Positions 1 through 7,997 of a stretch of 15,334 bases of DNA are shown one piece after another. The notes below the pieces were generated by a model. That model was not told the origin of the DNA. It saw only the letters and a program-made list of their open reading frames with translations, and did not search any database. A program made the position numbers and the translations under genes. This DNA is from an uncultured Porphyromonadaceae bacterium (lineage in GTDB: Bacteria > Bacteroidota > Bacteroidia > Bacteroidales > Muribaculaceae), in the NCBI GenBank assembly GCA_937921035.1, contig CALEUL010000036.1:1-15334 (forward strand), read 5' to 3'. Within the stretch, counting starts at the first letter, position 1. Every line of letters begins with the position of its first letter.

Positions 1-82
1 TTCACGAATAATCGGAAGCACGACTGAAACCCTTGTAACTCAATTCTATCACTATTTCTTTCCGCATTTCACTTTTTTGTAG

Positions 83-90
83 TAACTTTG
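83..90 (+). promoter_or_regulatory. Candidate promoter -7 box for rlmD
   Basis: TAACTTTG matches the Bacteroidota -7 consensus TAnnTTTG at all fixed positions and lies 24 nt upstream of the rlmD ATG. No clear TTTG -33 element is seen at the usual 19-21 nt spacing, so the call rests on the -7 box and its position. The implied leader is short and A-rich, with no Shine-Dalgarno sequence, as is common in this phylum. Confidence 0.45.
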
Positions 91-114
91 TACTTTCAAA
101 CACAAAAAAAAGAA

Positions 115-1587
115 ATGGCGAGAAAAAAGAAACAGCTTCCCCTGCTGGAGAATGTTGAAATAACAGATGTTGCCGCTGAGGGCAATGCCATAACGCGCGT
201 AAACGATATGGTTGTGTTCGCACCATTTGGTGCGCCAGGCGACATTGTAGATATACAGATACAGAAAAAAAAGAAAAGTTATGCAATAGGCCGTATCGAG
301 CGCATAGTACAACCCGGAAACGTTAGGGTAGAGCCCCGATGCGAGCACTTCACCATATGTGGCGGCTGCAGTTGGCAACACCTTCCATACGAATATCAGC
401 TTAAATGCAAGCGCCAACAAGTGGTAGATGCGCTGGAGCGTATAGCAAAGGTAGACCTTCCGGAAATACCGGCATGTGTCGGCAGCGACCAGATATGGGA
501 ATATAGGAACAAACTGGAATACACTTTTTCCAATCGCTGCTGGCTTACTTTCGAACAATTGCAGAGCGGACAGGATTTTCCCGACCGCGACGCCGCAGGT
601 TTTCACATTTCCGGCGCTTTCGACAAGGTTCTGGACATCAGACGCTGCCATCTGCAGCCTGAATGGTGTAATGATATCCGTTTGTTTGTAAAGAAATACT
701 GCAAGGAGCATAATCTTCCTTTCTACGATTTGCGCGCTCAGGAGGGATTTATCCGCACACTTCTTATCCGCACAACAACTACAGGCGAGCTTATGGTTAT
801 TGTTGTGGTAGGTCAGGACCGGCCGCAGGAACTCAAGGACATGATGGAAGCTTTAAAGGGAAACTTCAAGATAACCTCCCTGATGTATGTTGTGAACAAG
901 AAGGTGAACGATACCATCGCCGATCAGGATGTTATTCTGTATTCCGGCAGGGAATATATCGAGGAAGATATGGAGGGACTACGTTTCAGAATTGGTCCAA
1001 AATCGTTCTTCCAGACAAATTCACGCACAGCATGCAAGTTGTACAATGTTGCCCGCGATATGGCCACGCTTACTGGAAAAGAGCTTGTATACGACCTATA
1101 TACGGGTACGGGTACAATCGCTAACTTCGTGAGCCGCAATGCTGCCAAAGTAATAGGAATCGAATACGTGCCCGAAGCAATCGAGGACGCAAAAATCAAT
1201 TCCGCGATAAATGGCATCGACAATACCGAATTCTTTGCAGGGGACATGAAAGACGTACTTAATGACGATTTCATTGCCACGCATGGGCGTCCGGACGTTA
1301 TGATTGTGGATCCACCACGCGCAGGGATGCACACAGATGTAGTGGAAACAATTCTTAGGGCTGAACCCAAAGTGATAGTGTATGTAAGCTGTAATGCCGC
1401 GACACAGGCTCGCGATATTAACCTGCTTGACTGCAAATACGGTGTCGACGCTGTTCAGCCGGTTGATATGTTCCCCCATACCCAACATGTGGAGAACGTA
1501 GTACGCCTTATACGCCGCGATAAGCCTACTCCTGCTGTCGATTACAACACAGAAGGTTCTCAGCCTCTGGAGAGCGAAGAATTGTAA
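115..1587 (+). CDS. rlmD: 23S rRNA (uracil-5-)-methyltransferase, RlmD/RumA type
   Basis: A cytoplasmic SAM-dependent enzyme of the RumA/TrmA family that makes 5-methyluridine in 23S rRNA. The predicted product is 490 residues. The N-terminal third carries a TRAM-like RNA-binding domain (about residues 10-70), then the 4Fe-4S cysteines C76, C82 and C85 (C-x5-CGGC), with C178 in the expected place for the fourth ligand. The methyltransferase domain shows FFQTNS (298-303), the SAM-binding motif DLYTGTGT (327-334), VDPPRAG (398-404), the catalytic cysteine in VSCNAATQARD (C426) and the catalytic glutamate in HTQHVENV (E460). The ATG at 115 is chosen over an upstream in-frame TTG at 88, because the TTG overlaps the promoter -7 box and the family begins near the TRAM domain. 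Members of this family differ in whether they modify U1939, U747 or both; the sequence alone does not settle that. The 3' end overlaps the convergent CYTH gene by 28 nt. Confidence 0.93.
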   Translation: MARKKKQLPLLENVEITDVAAEGNAITRVNDMVVFAPFGAPGDIVDIQIQKKKKSYAIGRIERIVQPGNVRVEPRCEHFTICGGCSWQHLPYEYQLKCKRQQVVDALERIAKVDLPEIPACVGSDQIWEYRNKLEYTFSNRCWLTFEQLQSGQDFPDRDAAGFHISGAFDKVLDIRRCHLQPEWCNDIRLFVKKYCKEHNLPFYDLRAQEGFIRTLLIRTTTTGELMVIVVVGQDRPQELKDMMEALKGNFKITSLMYVVNKKVNDTIADQDVILYSGREYIEEDMEGLRFRIGPKSFFQTNSRTACKLYNVARDMATLTGKELVYDLYTGTGTIANFVSRNAAKVIGIEYVPEAIEDAKINSAINGIDNTEFFAGDMKDVLNDDFIATHGRPDVMIVDPPRAGMHTDVVETILRAEPKVIVYVSCNAATQARDINLLDCKYGVDAVQPVDMFPHTQHVENVVRLIRRDKPTPAVDYNTEGSQPLESEEL

Positions 1588-2012
1588 TATGCAGGGTCGC
1601 CTGTAACTTCATCGCCAATAAACGAAGGTATCGCAAATGCGGTACCTTCGCTTGGCAGTTCTATTTCGGCAACAGTGAGGCCGCGACGGATTCCGTGAAA
1701 CTCGTCTACTTCCCATTGCAGCCCATCACCGGCAGGAACATAGTAACGTGTTTTACTTATAATGGAACCCTGGCAATTCCCGAGCATCTGACGCGCATCG
1801 GCAACTGGAATTTCATATTCCCACTCATTGCGGACACATCCTTGATTGCGAGTCTTAACCGTAAGAAATGCCTTTTCTCCTTTAAGACGCACGCGCACAG
1901 TGCCGTCCGGATTGGCCGAAATATAACCCTGAGCGATTTCATCGCTACCGACAGCGAGGGCCTTATAAGAATCGTCTCTAACTAAAAACTTGCGTTCTAT
2001 CTCTTTTGCCAT
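1560..2012 (-). CDS. CYTH domain protein (inorganic triphosphatase / class IV adenylate cyclase-like)
   Basis: A 150-residue single-domain protein of the CYTH superfamily, whose members form a beta tunnel that binds triphosphate substrates with divalent metals. The N-terminal signature ExExK is seen as EIERKFLV (E4, E6, K8). Further charged strands typical of the tunnel follow: TVRVRLKGEKAFLTVK (about 38-53), RNEWEYEIP (about 61-69), WEVDEFHG (about 99-106) and VAEIEL (about 113-118). Its length is usual for stand-alone bacterial CYTH proteins. It has no signal peptide, so it should be cytosolic. Most small bacterial relatives are thought to hydrolyse tripolyphosphate rather than make cAMP, but the substrate here cannot be read from sequence. 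Its 3' end overlaps the end of rlmD on the other strand, and its start lies 37 bp from the divergent DUF5686 gene. No good promoter box is visible in that gap. Confidence 0.88.
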   Translation of the reverse strand: MAKEIERKFLVRDDSYKALAVGSDEIAQGYISANPDGTVRVRLKGEKAFLTVKTRNQGCVRNEWEYEIPVADARQMLGNCQGSIISKTRYYVPAGDGLQWEVDEFHGIRRGLTVAEIELPSEGTAFAIPSFIGDEVTGDPAYYNSSLSRG

Positions 2013-2049
2013 AGTTCGAAATTTTGCATAAAATTACAATAAATATTTG

Positions 2050-4599
2050 ATGTACGCGGCACATAAAAGCATTATTTGTCTGCTCCTGTTCCTGCTGATC
2101 CAGACGGGAGGCTCTCTTATAGCCCAGAACATGGCCAAGGGAATTGTACGCGATTCCGTTTCATTGGAAGGGCTGCCATTTGCATCGGTGCGCGTGAAGG
2201 ATTCAAATACGACTGCTGTGGCCGACAGCAAAGGCTTCTTCGAAATCCGAGTACCAGTCGGAGCAACAGAGATTGTAGCTTCATGCCAGGGATATGAATC
2301 CAAATCCGTGCCACTGCGCAAATCGTCCATACAATTGTATGACATCAATCTCGCCCCGGTTTCGCAGGAACTGGCGGAAATAGTGGTTAAGAAAAAAAAG
2401 TATTCCAAGAAAAACAACCCTGCCGTAGAATTCGCACGCAGAATAAGAAACCGCGCATCCAAGACCGATCCCAAGAACAACAATTATTATACGTTCGACA
2501 AATACGAACGTATTTCCATAGGCATCAACGACTTCGACACCACGGCCTCACAAAACAAGATGTTGCAGAAGATGCCTTACCTGTCGGAACATGTGGACAC
2601 CTCTGAAATAGACGGGAAGCCGGTTCTGAACGTGTCCGTAAAAGAACGCTCATCCTCTTACGGCTATCGCAAATCGCCAAGGAGTGAAAAAAATATCATA
2701 CACGGCATAAAAAGTAATGGACTCGACGAATTCATGGAGCAGGATAACGCGCAGACAATTCTCGATGACCTTTTGCGCGAAGTGGAACTATATGCAAACG
2801 ACATACCTCTTCTGCGTAACACTTTTGTCAGCCCTCTGTCGTCGGTATCTCCCGATTTCTACAGATTCTACCTTGTAGACAGCACTGCGGTGCTCGACGG
2901 CAGCAGCCAAAAACATATCGTTCTGGCCTTTTATCCGCGCAACAAAGCCTCTTTCGGTTTCAAGGGACATATTTATGTACCGGCCAACGATACTACGATG
3001 TTCGTGCGAAGGGTTGATATGGAGATCGATGACGATATCAATCTGAATTATGTGAAAGCACTTAAAATCAGACAGGATTTCAGAAAAGCTCCGGACGGTT
3101 CACGCCTGAAACTAAGCGACAATATGTTTGCGATCATGCAGGTTATTCCAGGTACACCAGAACTGTATATCGCACGAAAAATCAACTTCAATAACCATTC
3201 GTTTGTAAAACCGGACTCAGCAGAGACTATATTCAGCCGGATAGGGAACGTATATACCGAACCGGACGCGTACTCTCGCGACAGTCTTTTCTGGAAGGAA
3301 GCCCGTCTGGCAGATATGCAAAAAGGCGAGAGCAGAGTGGAACTGCTGATGCAACGTCTGCGCCGGAACAAATTATTCTATTGGGGAGAACAGGTTATAA
3401 AGGTGCTGGAGCGCGGATATATCCCGACAAGCAGAAAGAGCCGATTCGACATCGGACCGGTAAATACTTTGGCAAGTTACAACTCTTTAGAAGGATTGCG
3501 TCTGCGTATTGGAGGATTCACCACAGCCAATCTGAATCCACATCTATTTGCAAGCGGATACGTCGCATACGGTTTTCGCGACCGCAAATGGAAATACAAG
3601 GTAGAGGGCGAATATTCCTTCCATGCAAAACAATATCATCCTGGAGAATTTCCCATACACTCCTTTAGAATCAGCCATAAATACGACATCGACCGACTTG
3701 GTACACACTATCTGTATACCAATGCCGACAATTTCGTGCTATCGCTTGCACGAATGCCTGACGACCGCTTCACTTACCGTCGAGAGACAGAAGGGGCGTA
3801 TACGCTCGAACTTGCCAATAATTTCTCGCTTGTAGCAAAAGTAAACCATATCCGCGAGGAAGCTTCGCCATTCGTACGTTTCGTAAATGGTTTCGGAACT
3901 GAATTCTCGCACTACAACGAAACTATGCTCGGTCTTACGTTGCGTTATGCCCCTGGCGAGAAATTCTTTCAGATGCGCAGTATGCGCGTTCCGGTGAACC
4001 ATGATGCCCTTGTCCTTGAACTTACTCACCTATGGGCTCCCAAAGCCTTAGGTTCCACATTCGGTGTAAGCCGCACGGAACTTTCGGTATCCAAGGATTT
4101 CTCCTTGTCTTTTCTCGGAAAACTGCGCACGAACTTTTCCGGAGGGCACGTATGGGATGCAGCTCCGTTCCCTGAGCTGTTCATCCCGAACGCTAACCTT
4201 TCCTATACTATCCAACCGGGAAGTTTCGCGCTTATGAATCCTATGGAATTTATAAACTCCACGTACGCATCATGGCATATAAGCTGGCATTTGCGCGGAG
4301 CATTGTTCAATCTGATTCCTGGCTTCAGGAATCTGCGTCTGCGCGAAATAATCAGCTTCAGCGGCCTATATGGTACACTGTCCAACAAAAACAATCCACT
4401 CTTCAACAAAAAACTGTATGCTTTCCCTGCAGACGCGGCTGTAAGCAAAATGAACAAGCCCTACATGGAGATTTCCGCAGGGCTTGACAATATTTTTACT
4501 ATTCTCCGAGTCGACTATGTATGGCGACTGAACTACCGCAACTGTCCCTATAAAATAGACCGTAGCGGCGTCCGTATCGCCATGCACTTCACTTTTTAA
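2050..4599 (+). CDS. DUF5686 and carboxypeptidase-regulatory-like domain outer-membrane protein
   Basis: An 849-residue secreted protein of a family widespread in Bacteroidota and of unknown precise function. A Sec signal peptide with a leucine-rich core spans about residues 1-25, cleaved near SLIA-Q. A carboxypeptidase-D regulatory-like beta-sandwich follows (about 29-110: GIVRDSVSLEGLPFASVRV, then GYESKSVPL), the same plug-side domain seen in SusC/TonB-dependent receptors. A lysine-rich linker (EIVVKKKKYSKKN) then leads into the DUF5686 region (VEFARRIRNRA, YYTFDKYERISI). The C-terminal half is rich in alternating aromatic and polar strands and ends in an aromatic residue (IAMHFTF), which suggests an outer-membrane beta-barrel. 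ATG 2050 is chosen because it places the signal peptide at the N terminus; a TTG just before it is also in frame. An AATATTTG sequence abuts the start, so the real promoter is unclear. The stop codon shares TTAA with the uvrA stop. Confidence 0.85.
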   Translation: MYAAHKSIICLLLFLLIQTGGSLIAQNMAKGIVRDSVSLEGLPFASVRVKDSNTTAVADSKGFFEIRVPVGATEIVASCQGYESKSVPLRKSSIQLYDINLAPVSQELAEIVVKKKKYSKKNNPAVEFARRIRNRASKTDPKNNNYYTFDKYERISIGINDFDTTASQNKMLQKMPYLSEHVDTSEIDGKPVLNVSVKERSSSYGYRKSPRSEKNIIHGIKSNGLDEFMEQDNAQTILDDLLREVELYANDIPLLRNTFVSPLSSVSPDFYRFYLVDSTAVLDGSSQKHIVLAFYPRNKASFGFKGHIYVPANDTTMFVRRVDMEIDDDINLNYVKALKIRQDFRKAPDGSRLKLSDNMFAIMQVIPGTPELYIARKINFNNHSFVKPDSAETIFSRIGNVYTEPDAYSRDSLFWKEARLADMQKGESRVELLMQRLRRNKLFYWGEQVIKVLERGYIPTSRKSRFDIGPVNTLASYNSLEGLRLRIGGFTTANLNPHLFASGYVAYGFRDRKWKYKVEGEYSFHAKQYHPGEFPIHSFRISHKYDIDRLGTHYLYTNADNFVLSLARMPDDRFTYRRETEGAYTLELANNFSLVAKVNHIREEASPFVRFVNGFGTEFSHYNETMLGLTLRYAPGEKFFQMRSMRVPVNHDALVLELTHLWAPKALGSTFGVSRTELSVSKDFSLSFLGKLRTNFSGGHVWDAAPFPELFIPNANLSYTIQPGSFALMNPMEFINSTYASWHISWHLRGALFNLIPGFRNLRLREIISFSGLYGTLSNKNNPLFNKKLYAFPADAAVSKMNKPYMEISAGLDNIFTILRVDYVWRLNYRNCPYKIDRSGVRIAMHFTF

Positions 4600-7379
4600 G
4601 TCAATTTCTCCTGCAGATATTTGCCGGTGATACTTTCTGGGCATGCAGCTATTTGCTCTGGTGTGCCTGTCGCAACGACATTACCACCTGCATCACCGCC
4701 TTCCGGTCCCATATCGATGATATAATCGGCACACTTGATAACATCGAGATTGTGCTCTACTATGACAAGTGTATGGCCAAGTTTTATAAGCCGGTTGAAG
4801 GATGACAGAAGCAGCTGAATATCGTGGAAATGAAGGCCAGTTGTAGGCTCGTCGAATATAAAGACTGTCGGGGACGATGCGCCCATTGCCAGGAAATATG
4901 CAAGCTTAACACGCTGGTTCTCGCCGCCGGAAAGGGTAGAGGAGGACTGCCCCAGCTTGATATACCCTAATCCGACGTCCTGAAGTGGTTTTAGACGCGC
5001 GACAATGCGTTCTGCCGTCCGATCTTCTTTATCTTCTCCGAAGAAGGTTATGGCTTCGTCTACAGTCATTTCAAGAATGTCATATATATTTTTGTCGCGA
5101 TACATCACTTGAAGGACATCGCGCTGGAAACGTTTGCCATGGCATTCCTCACATTCGATGGTAACATCTGCCAAGAACTGCATCTCTATGGTTATACGGC
5201 CCTCGCCCTTACAGGCCTCGCAACGGCCCCCTTCGGTATTGAACGAAAAATCGGCAGCCGTAAGTCCCATCTGTCGGGCGGCCTGTCTCGAAGCCATTAG
5301 CGAGCGTATTTCGTCGTATGCTTTCAGATATGTGGCAGGATTGGACCTCGTGGATTTTCCTATAGGATTCTGATCCACGAAGACGACCTCTTTCACACGT
5401 TTTAAATCGCCCGTAATGTCCCGGTGCATGCCAGGAGCGTCGCCTTCGTTGTATAATTTACGACACAGACCACGATAGAAAATATCGCGCACCAATGTAG
5501 ACTTTCCCGAACCGCTCACACCAGTAACTACTGTCATGACACCAAGCGGAAATGCCACATCTATACTCTTGAGATTATGCTCTGTCGCCTTCTCAACTTT
5601 TATAAAATCATGAACAGGTCTGCGACTTATCGGCACAGGTATTCCCAGTCGTCCGGTAAGATATTTCGCAGTATAGCAATCGGCATTTTCAAGTTTTTCG
5701 GGTGTCCCGCTGAATACAATACGCCCCCCGAGGCGACCGGCATCGGGTCCCACATCGATGATATAATCGGCAGCACGCATAATCTCCTCGTCATGCTCTA
5801 CCACAACGACAGTATTACCGAGGTCGCGAAGTTTCTTAAGTACGGAGATAAGACGGTCGGTATCGCGGGAATGCAGTCCAATGGATGGCTCATCAAGAAT
5901 ATAAAGCGAACCGACAAGACTGCTGCCAAGCGATGTTGCGAGGTTTATTCTCTGGCTCTCGCCGCCTGACAAACTGTTGCTCACACGGTCGAGTGTAAGA
6001 TATCCAAGACCCACATCACAAAGGAAGGATAGTCGCTTTTTTATCTCCACAAGCAAACGCGCGGCTATTTTGGTGTCGTGTTCGTCAAGCGTCAAGTTCG
6101 CAAACCATGTTTTAAGCTCCAATACCGGCATTCTAACCAATTCAGCGATTGTCATTCCACCAACCTTGACATACAATGCTTCCGGGCGCAGACGCGAACC
6201 ATGACAGGCATGACAGACCGTACGACCACGGTAACGTGCAAGAATCATGCGGTATTCTATCGACTGACGTTTCGAACGCACAAAATCAAAAAACGCATCA
6301 ATCCCTTTTATATCTTTACCGTCGCCTTCCCAAAGCAAACGCTTTTGTTCGGGTGTCAGCTGGCTGTAAGGTTCGTGAACAGGAAAATCTATCTTATATG
6401 CCGCCGCCATAAAGTCTTTAAGCCAATTTGAGAAACTGCCGCGCCAGGGAGCAACGGCACCTTCATACACCGACAGCCATTGCTGCGGAACTACAAGACT
6501 TTCGGCTATATCAAGCGTGTTGCCAAAACCTTCACAATTAGGGCATGCTCCAAGCGGATTGTTGAAATTGAACATCTGCTCGTTTGGCTCGACAAACGAG
6601 ATGCCATCAGTTTCGAAACGCTTTGAAAAGCTCCTGCTCACCGGTTTATCCTGACCGTTAGGCCAGGCAAGCAGCACACACTCGTCGTTACCCTCAAAAA
6701 AAGCTGTCTCGACCGACTCTGCCAACCGAGAAATCTCATCTTTCTCATCAGATAGTACTAGCCGATCTACAAGTAGTAGGGGAGTACTATCCTTTTCGGG
6801 CTTATAATCTTCTATTTCAACAAATTCGTTATCCGAATTAATAACTCTGGTATAACCTTCCTTCTTGAATATCTCAAGTTGCTGTTCCAAGGAACGACCT
6901 TCGTCAAGTATAATTGGAGCAGCAACAACTGCACGGGTACCTCGTGGAAATACAGACACATATGCAAGAATATCCTCAATGCTGTGTTTTTTCACTTCCT
7001 CGCCCGAAACAGGCGAAAATGTATGCCCGACACGACCAAAAAGCATTCTTATATAGTCGTAGATTTCCGTAGAAGTCCCTACCGTCGAGCGCGGATTGCG
7101 AGTGTTTACCTTTTGTTCAATAGCTATTGCGGGCGGCAGACCACGAATGAAATCGCACTCCGGCTTCTGCATCTTTCCCATAAACTGGCGAGCATAGGAA
7201 GAAAGACTTACAACATAACGCCGGCGTCCCTCGGCATAGAGAGTATCAAAAGCTAACGATGACTTGCCGGAACCCGACAGGCCTGTGATTACTACAAGCT
7301 TATTACGAGGGATTTCTACATCAATATTCTTTAGATTATTGACTCGGGCACCCTTTATACATATATTGGAAACTGACAT
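4596..7379 (-). CDS. uvrA: Excinuclease ABC subunit A (UvrA)
   Basis: The DNA-damage recognition ATPase of nucleotide excision repair, which loads UvrB at lesions. The 927-residue product has the usual tandem ABC layout. The first Walker A is GLSGSGKS (33-40), paired with signature LSGGESQRINLA (470-481) and Walker B LYILDEPSIGLH (492-503). The second Walker A is GVSGSGKS (620-627), paired with LSGGENQRVKLA (816-827) and Walker B VFIFDEPTTGLH (839-850). Zinc-binding pairs are C720/C723 with C743/C746 in the C-terminal module, C389/C392, and C279/C282. The CxxC that normally precedes C279/C282 by about 20 residues is absent: FSKRFETDGISF stands where relatives often have FxCPxCG. The family's UvrB-binding and signature regions (EGRRRYVVSLSSYARQF, about 50-66) are intact. 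A strong promoter lies just upstream. The gene ends head-to-head with the DUF5686 gene, with a 4-nt overlap and no room for a dedicated terminator. Confidence 0.97.
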   Translation of the reverse strand: MSVSNICIKGARVNNLKNIDVEIPRNKLVVITGLSGSGKSSLAFDTLYAEGRRRYVVSLSSYARQFMGKMQKPECDFIRGLPPAIAIEQKVNTRNPRSTVGTSTEIYDYIRMLFGRVGHTFSPVSGEEVKKHSIEDILAYVSVFPRGTRAVVAAPIILDEGRSLEQQLEIFKKEGYTRVINSDNEFVEIEDYKPEKDSTPLLLVDRLVLSDEKDEISRLAESVETAFFEGNDECVLLAWPNGQDKPVSRSFSKRFETDGISFVEPNEQMFNFNNPLGACPNCEGFGNTLDIAESLVVPQQWLSVYEGAVAPWRGSFSNWLKDFMAAAYKIDFPVHEPYSQLTPEQKRLLWEGDGKDIKGIDAFFDFVRSKRQSIEYRMILARYRGRTVCHACHGSRLRPEALYVKVGGMTIAELVRMPVLELKTWFANLTLDEHDTKIAARLLVEIKKRLSFLCDVGLGYLTLDRVSNSLSGGESQRINLATSLGSSLVGSLYILDEPSIGLHSRDTDRLISVLKKLRDLGNTVVVVEHDEEIMRAADYIIDVGPDAGRLGGRIVFSGTPEKLENADCYTAKYLTGRLGIPVPISRRPVHDFIKVEKATEHNLKSIDVAFPLGVMTVVTGVSGSGKSTLVRDIFYRGLCRKLYNEGDAPGMHRDITGDLKRVKEVVFVDQNPIGKSTRSNPATYLKAYDEIRSLMASRQAARQMGLTAADFSFNTEGGRCEACKGEGRITIEMQFLADVTIECEECHGKRFQRDVLQVMYRDKNIYDILEMTVDEAITFFGEDKEDRTAERIVARLKPLQDVGLGYIKLGQSSSTLSGGENQRVKLAYFLAMGASSPTVFIFDEPTTGLHFHDIQLLLSSFNRLIKLGHTLVIVEHNLDVIKCADYIIDMGPEGGDAGGNVVATGTPEQIAACPESITGKYLQEKLT

Positions 7380-7400
7380 GTCTGAAGTTTGATTAACTTA

Positions 7401-7431
7401 CAAAGTTACAAATTTTCAGATAAGCAACAAA
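7401..7431 (-). promoter_or_regulatory. uvrA promoter (TTTG-N19-TAACTTTG)
   Basis: On the minus strand a TTTG -33 element (7431-7428) is followed after 19 nt by TAACTTTG (7408-7401), an exact match to the Bacteroidota vegetative promoter consensus with ideal spacing. Transcription would begin around 7394-7396, giving a leader of about 15 nt before the uvrA ATG at 7379. No LexA-like operator is evident between the two elements. Confidence 0.8.
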
Positions 7432-7539
7432 GCAATATCATCAGGAGAGTATCATAATAATAGTAAATCGCTCTAAAAAATATCTCACGCTACCATAGCC
7501 ATTTATCAATCAAATGGACTAATCCTCACAAAAAATTTG

Positions 7540-7547
7540 TAACTTTG
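7540..7547 (+). promoter_or_regulatory. Candidate promoter -7 box for the structured RNA
   Basis: TAACTTTG is a perfect TAnnTTTG box, identical to the one used by uvrA on the other strand. The -33 region lacks a good TTTG but overlaps an inverted repeat, CCATTT (7499-7504) and AAATGG (7512-7517) with a 7-nt spacer, which could be an operator. Transcription would start near 7553, just upstream of the long hairpin. Confidence 0.55.
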
Positions 7548-7552
7548 CCAAG

Positions 7553-7735
7553 TCTTAGAGTAGACGAACATTTTAAAACTTCAGAAAAGTGCCTTATTTC
7601 TTGTGAAATCGCCAACTCTCAAAAGAATACACAAGGCACGGCAACATCTCATACAATATGGGGTGCCTTTCCGTGCGTGTATTCAGGTGTTTGGCGATAC
7701 CTACAAGAGAGCATGGGGGCAGCCCATTTTTCTAT
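7553..7735 (+). ncRNA. Candidate structured non-coding RNA, long imperfect hairpin (6S-like outline)
   Basis: About 180 nt fold into one extended rod. Reading inward, the paired segments are AGAAAA 7583-7588 with 7728-7733, TGCC 7590-7593 with 7718-7721, TTTCTTGT 7597-7604 with ACAAGAGA 7703-7710 (one G-U), ATCGCCAA 7608-7615 with TTGGCGAT 7691-7698, GAATACAC 7625-7632 with GTGTATTC 7677-7684, and GCACGG 7636-7641 with CCGTGC 7671-7676. Between them are internal loops, the main one being 7616-7624 opposite 7685-7690. A promoter box precedes it and a short terminator-like stem with a T run closes it. An alternative pairing, AAGGCAC 7633-7639 with GTGCCTT 7663-7669, competes at the tip. Size, closing stem, central bubble and terminal arm resemble bacterial 6S RNA, the RNA polymerase-binding regulator, or a Bacteroidales-specific relative. 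I do not recognise the primary sequence, so the identity is inference. Short open frames crossing it look incidental. Confidence 0.62.
7713..7735 (+). terminator. Candidate intrinsic terminator of the structured RNA
   Basis: ATGGG (7713-7717) and CCCAT (7723-7727) form a 5-bp stem around GGCAG, followed directly by a T-rich run (TTTTTCT from 7727). The stem is short but GC-rich. The same T run can instead pair with AGAAAA at 7583-7588 in the mature fold, so termination and the closing stem would use the same bases. Confidence 0.45.
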
Positions 7736-7784
7736 ATTCACATTTCTCGTCCGGCTGCAGAGAGAACTCTTGTAGAATCGCCTG

Positions 7785-7997
7785 ATGAAACTGATTACAC
7801 TTTTTGTTCTGATACTGATAATCAATATGATTGTCTATTCAAGCATATCCGTAGATATTCCAGCCCTTGGAACGCAAAACAATCAGCGTTCAATCGACAA
7901 TACCGAATGCAACTGCCAAATGGAATGTGATACACTGGCAACTGATTGTCTTTGCATCAAGCAACGAAACTTATTGAATGATACTGCAACTTATTAA
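7785..7997 (+). CDS. Possible small secreted cysteine-rich peptide
   Basis: A 70-residue frame with an ATG start. Its N terminus (MKLITLFVLILIINMIVYSS) reads as a Sec signal peptide or membrane anchor: one basic residue, then a long aliphatic core. The remainder is polar and carries five cysteines in a tight cluster, C-x-C-x3-C-x6-C-x-C (about residues 42-56). That arrangement could form disulfides or bind a metal in the cell envelope. No family is recognised. It is somewhat reminiscent of short NVEALA-type peptides of Bacteroidota, but the NVEALA motif itself is missing. It lies about 50 bp downstream of the structured RNA and has no promoter box of its own, so it would depend on read-through. 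No ribosome-binding site is visible, which is uninformative in this phylum. It could also be a chance frame in AT-rich DNA. Confidence 0.42.
   Translation: MKLITLFVLILIINMIVYSSISVDIPALGTQNNQRSIDNTECNCQMECDTLATDCLCIKQRNLLNDTATY

Noticed and set aside
1..69. A divergent minus-strand gene starting near 69 with MRKEIVIELSYKGF.
   Set aside because: It reaches a stop after about 21 residues inside the window, and no supporting promoter was found.
88..114. An upstream TTG start for rlmD.
   Set aside because: It lies within the promoter -7 box, and the added residues are not expected for the family.
7545..7930. Three overlapping plus-strand open frames (7545-7775, 7603-7785 and 7658-7930) of 60-90 residues.
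   Set aside because: They run through the complementary arms of the structured RNA, have no recognisable domains, and the base pairing explains the sequence better than coding does.
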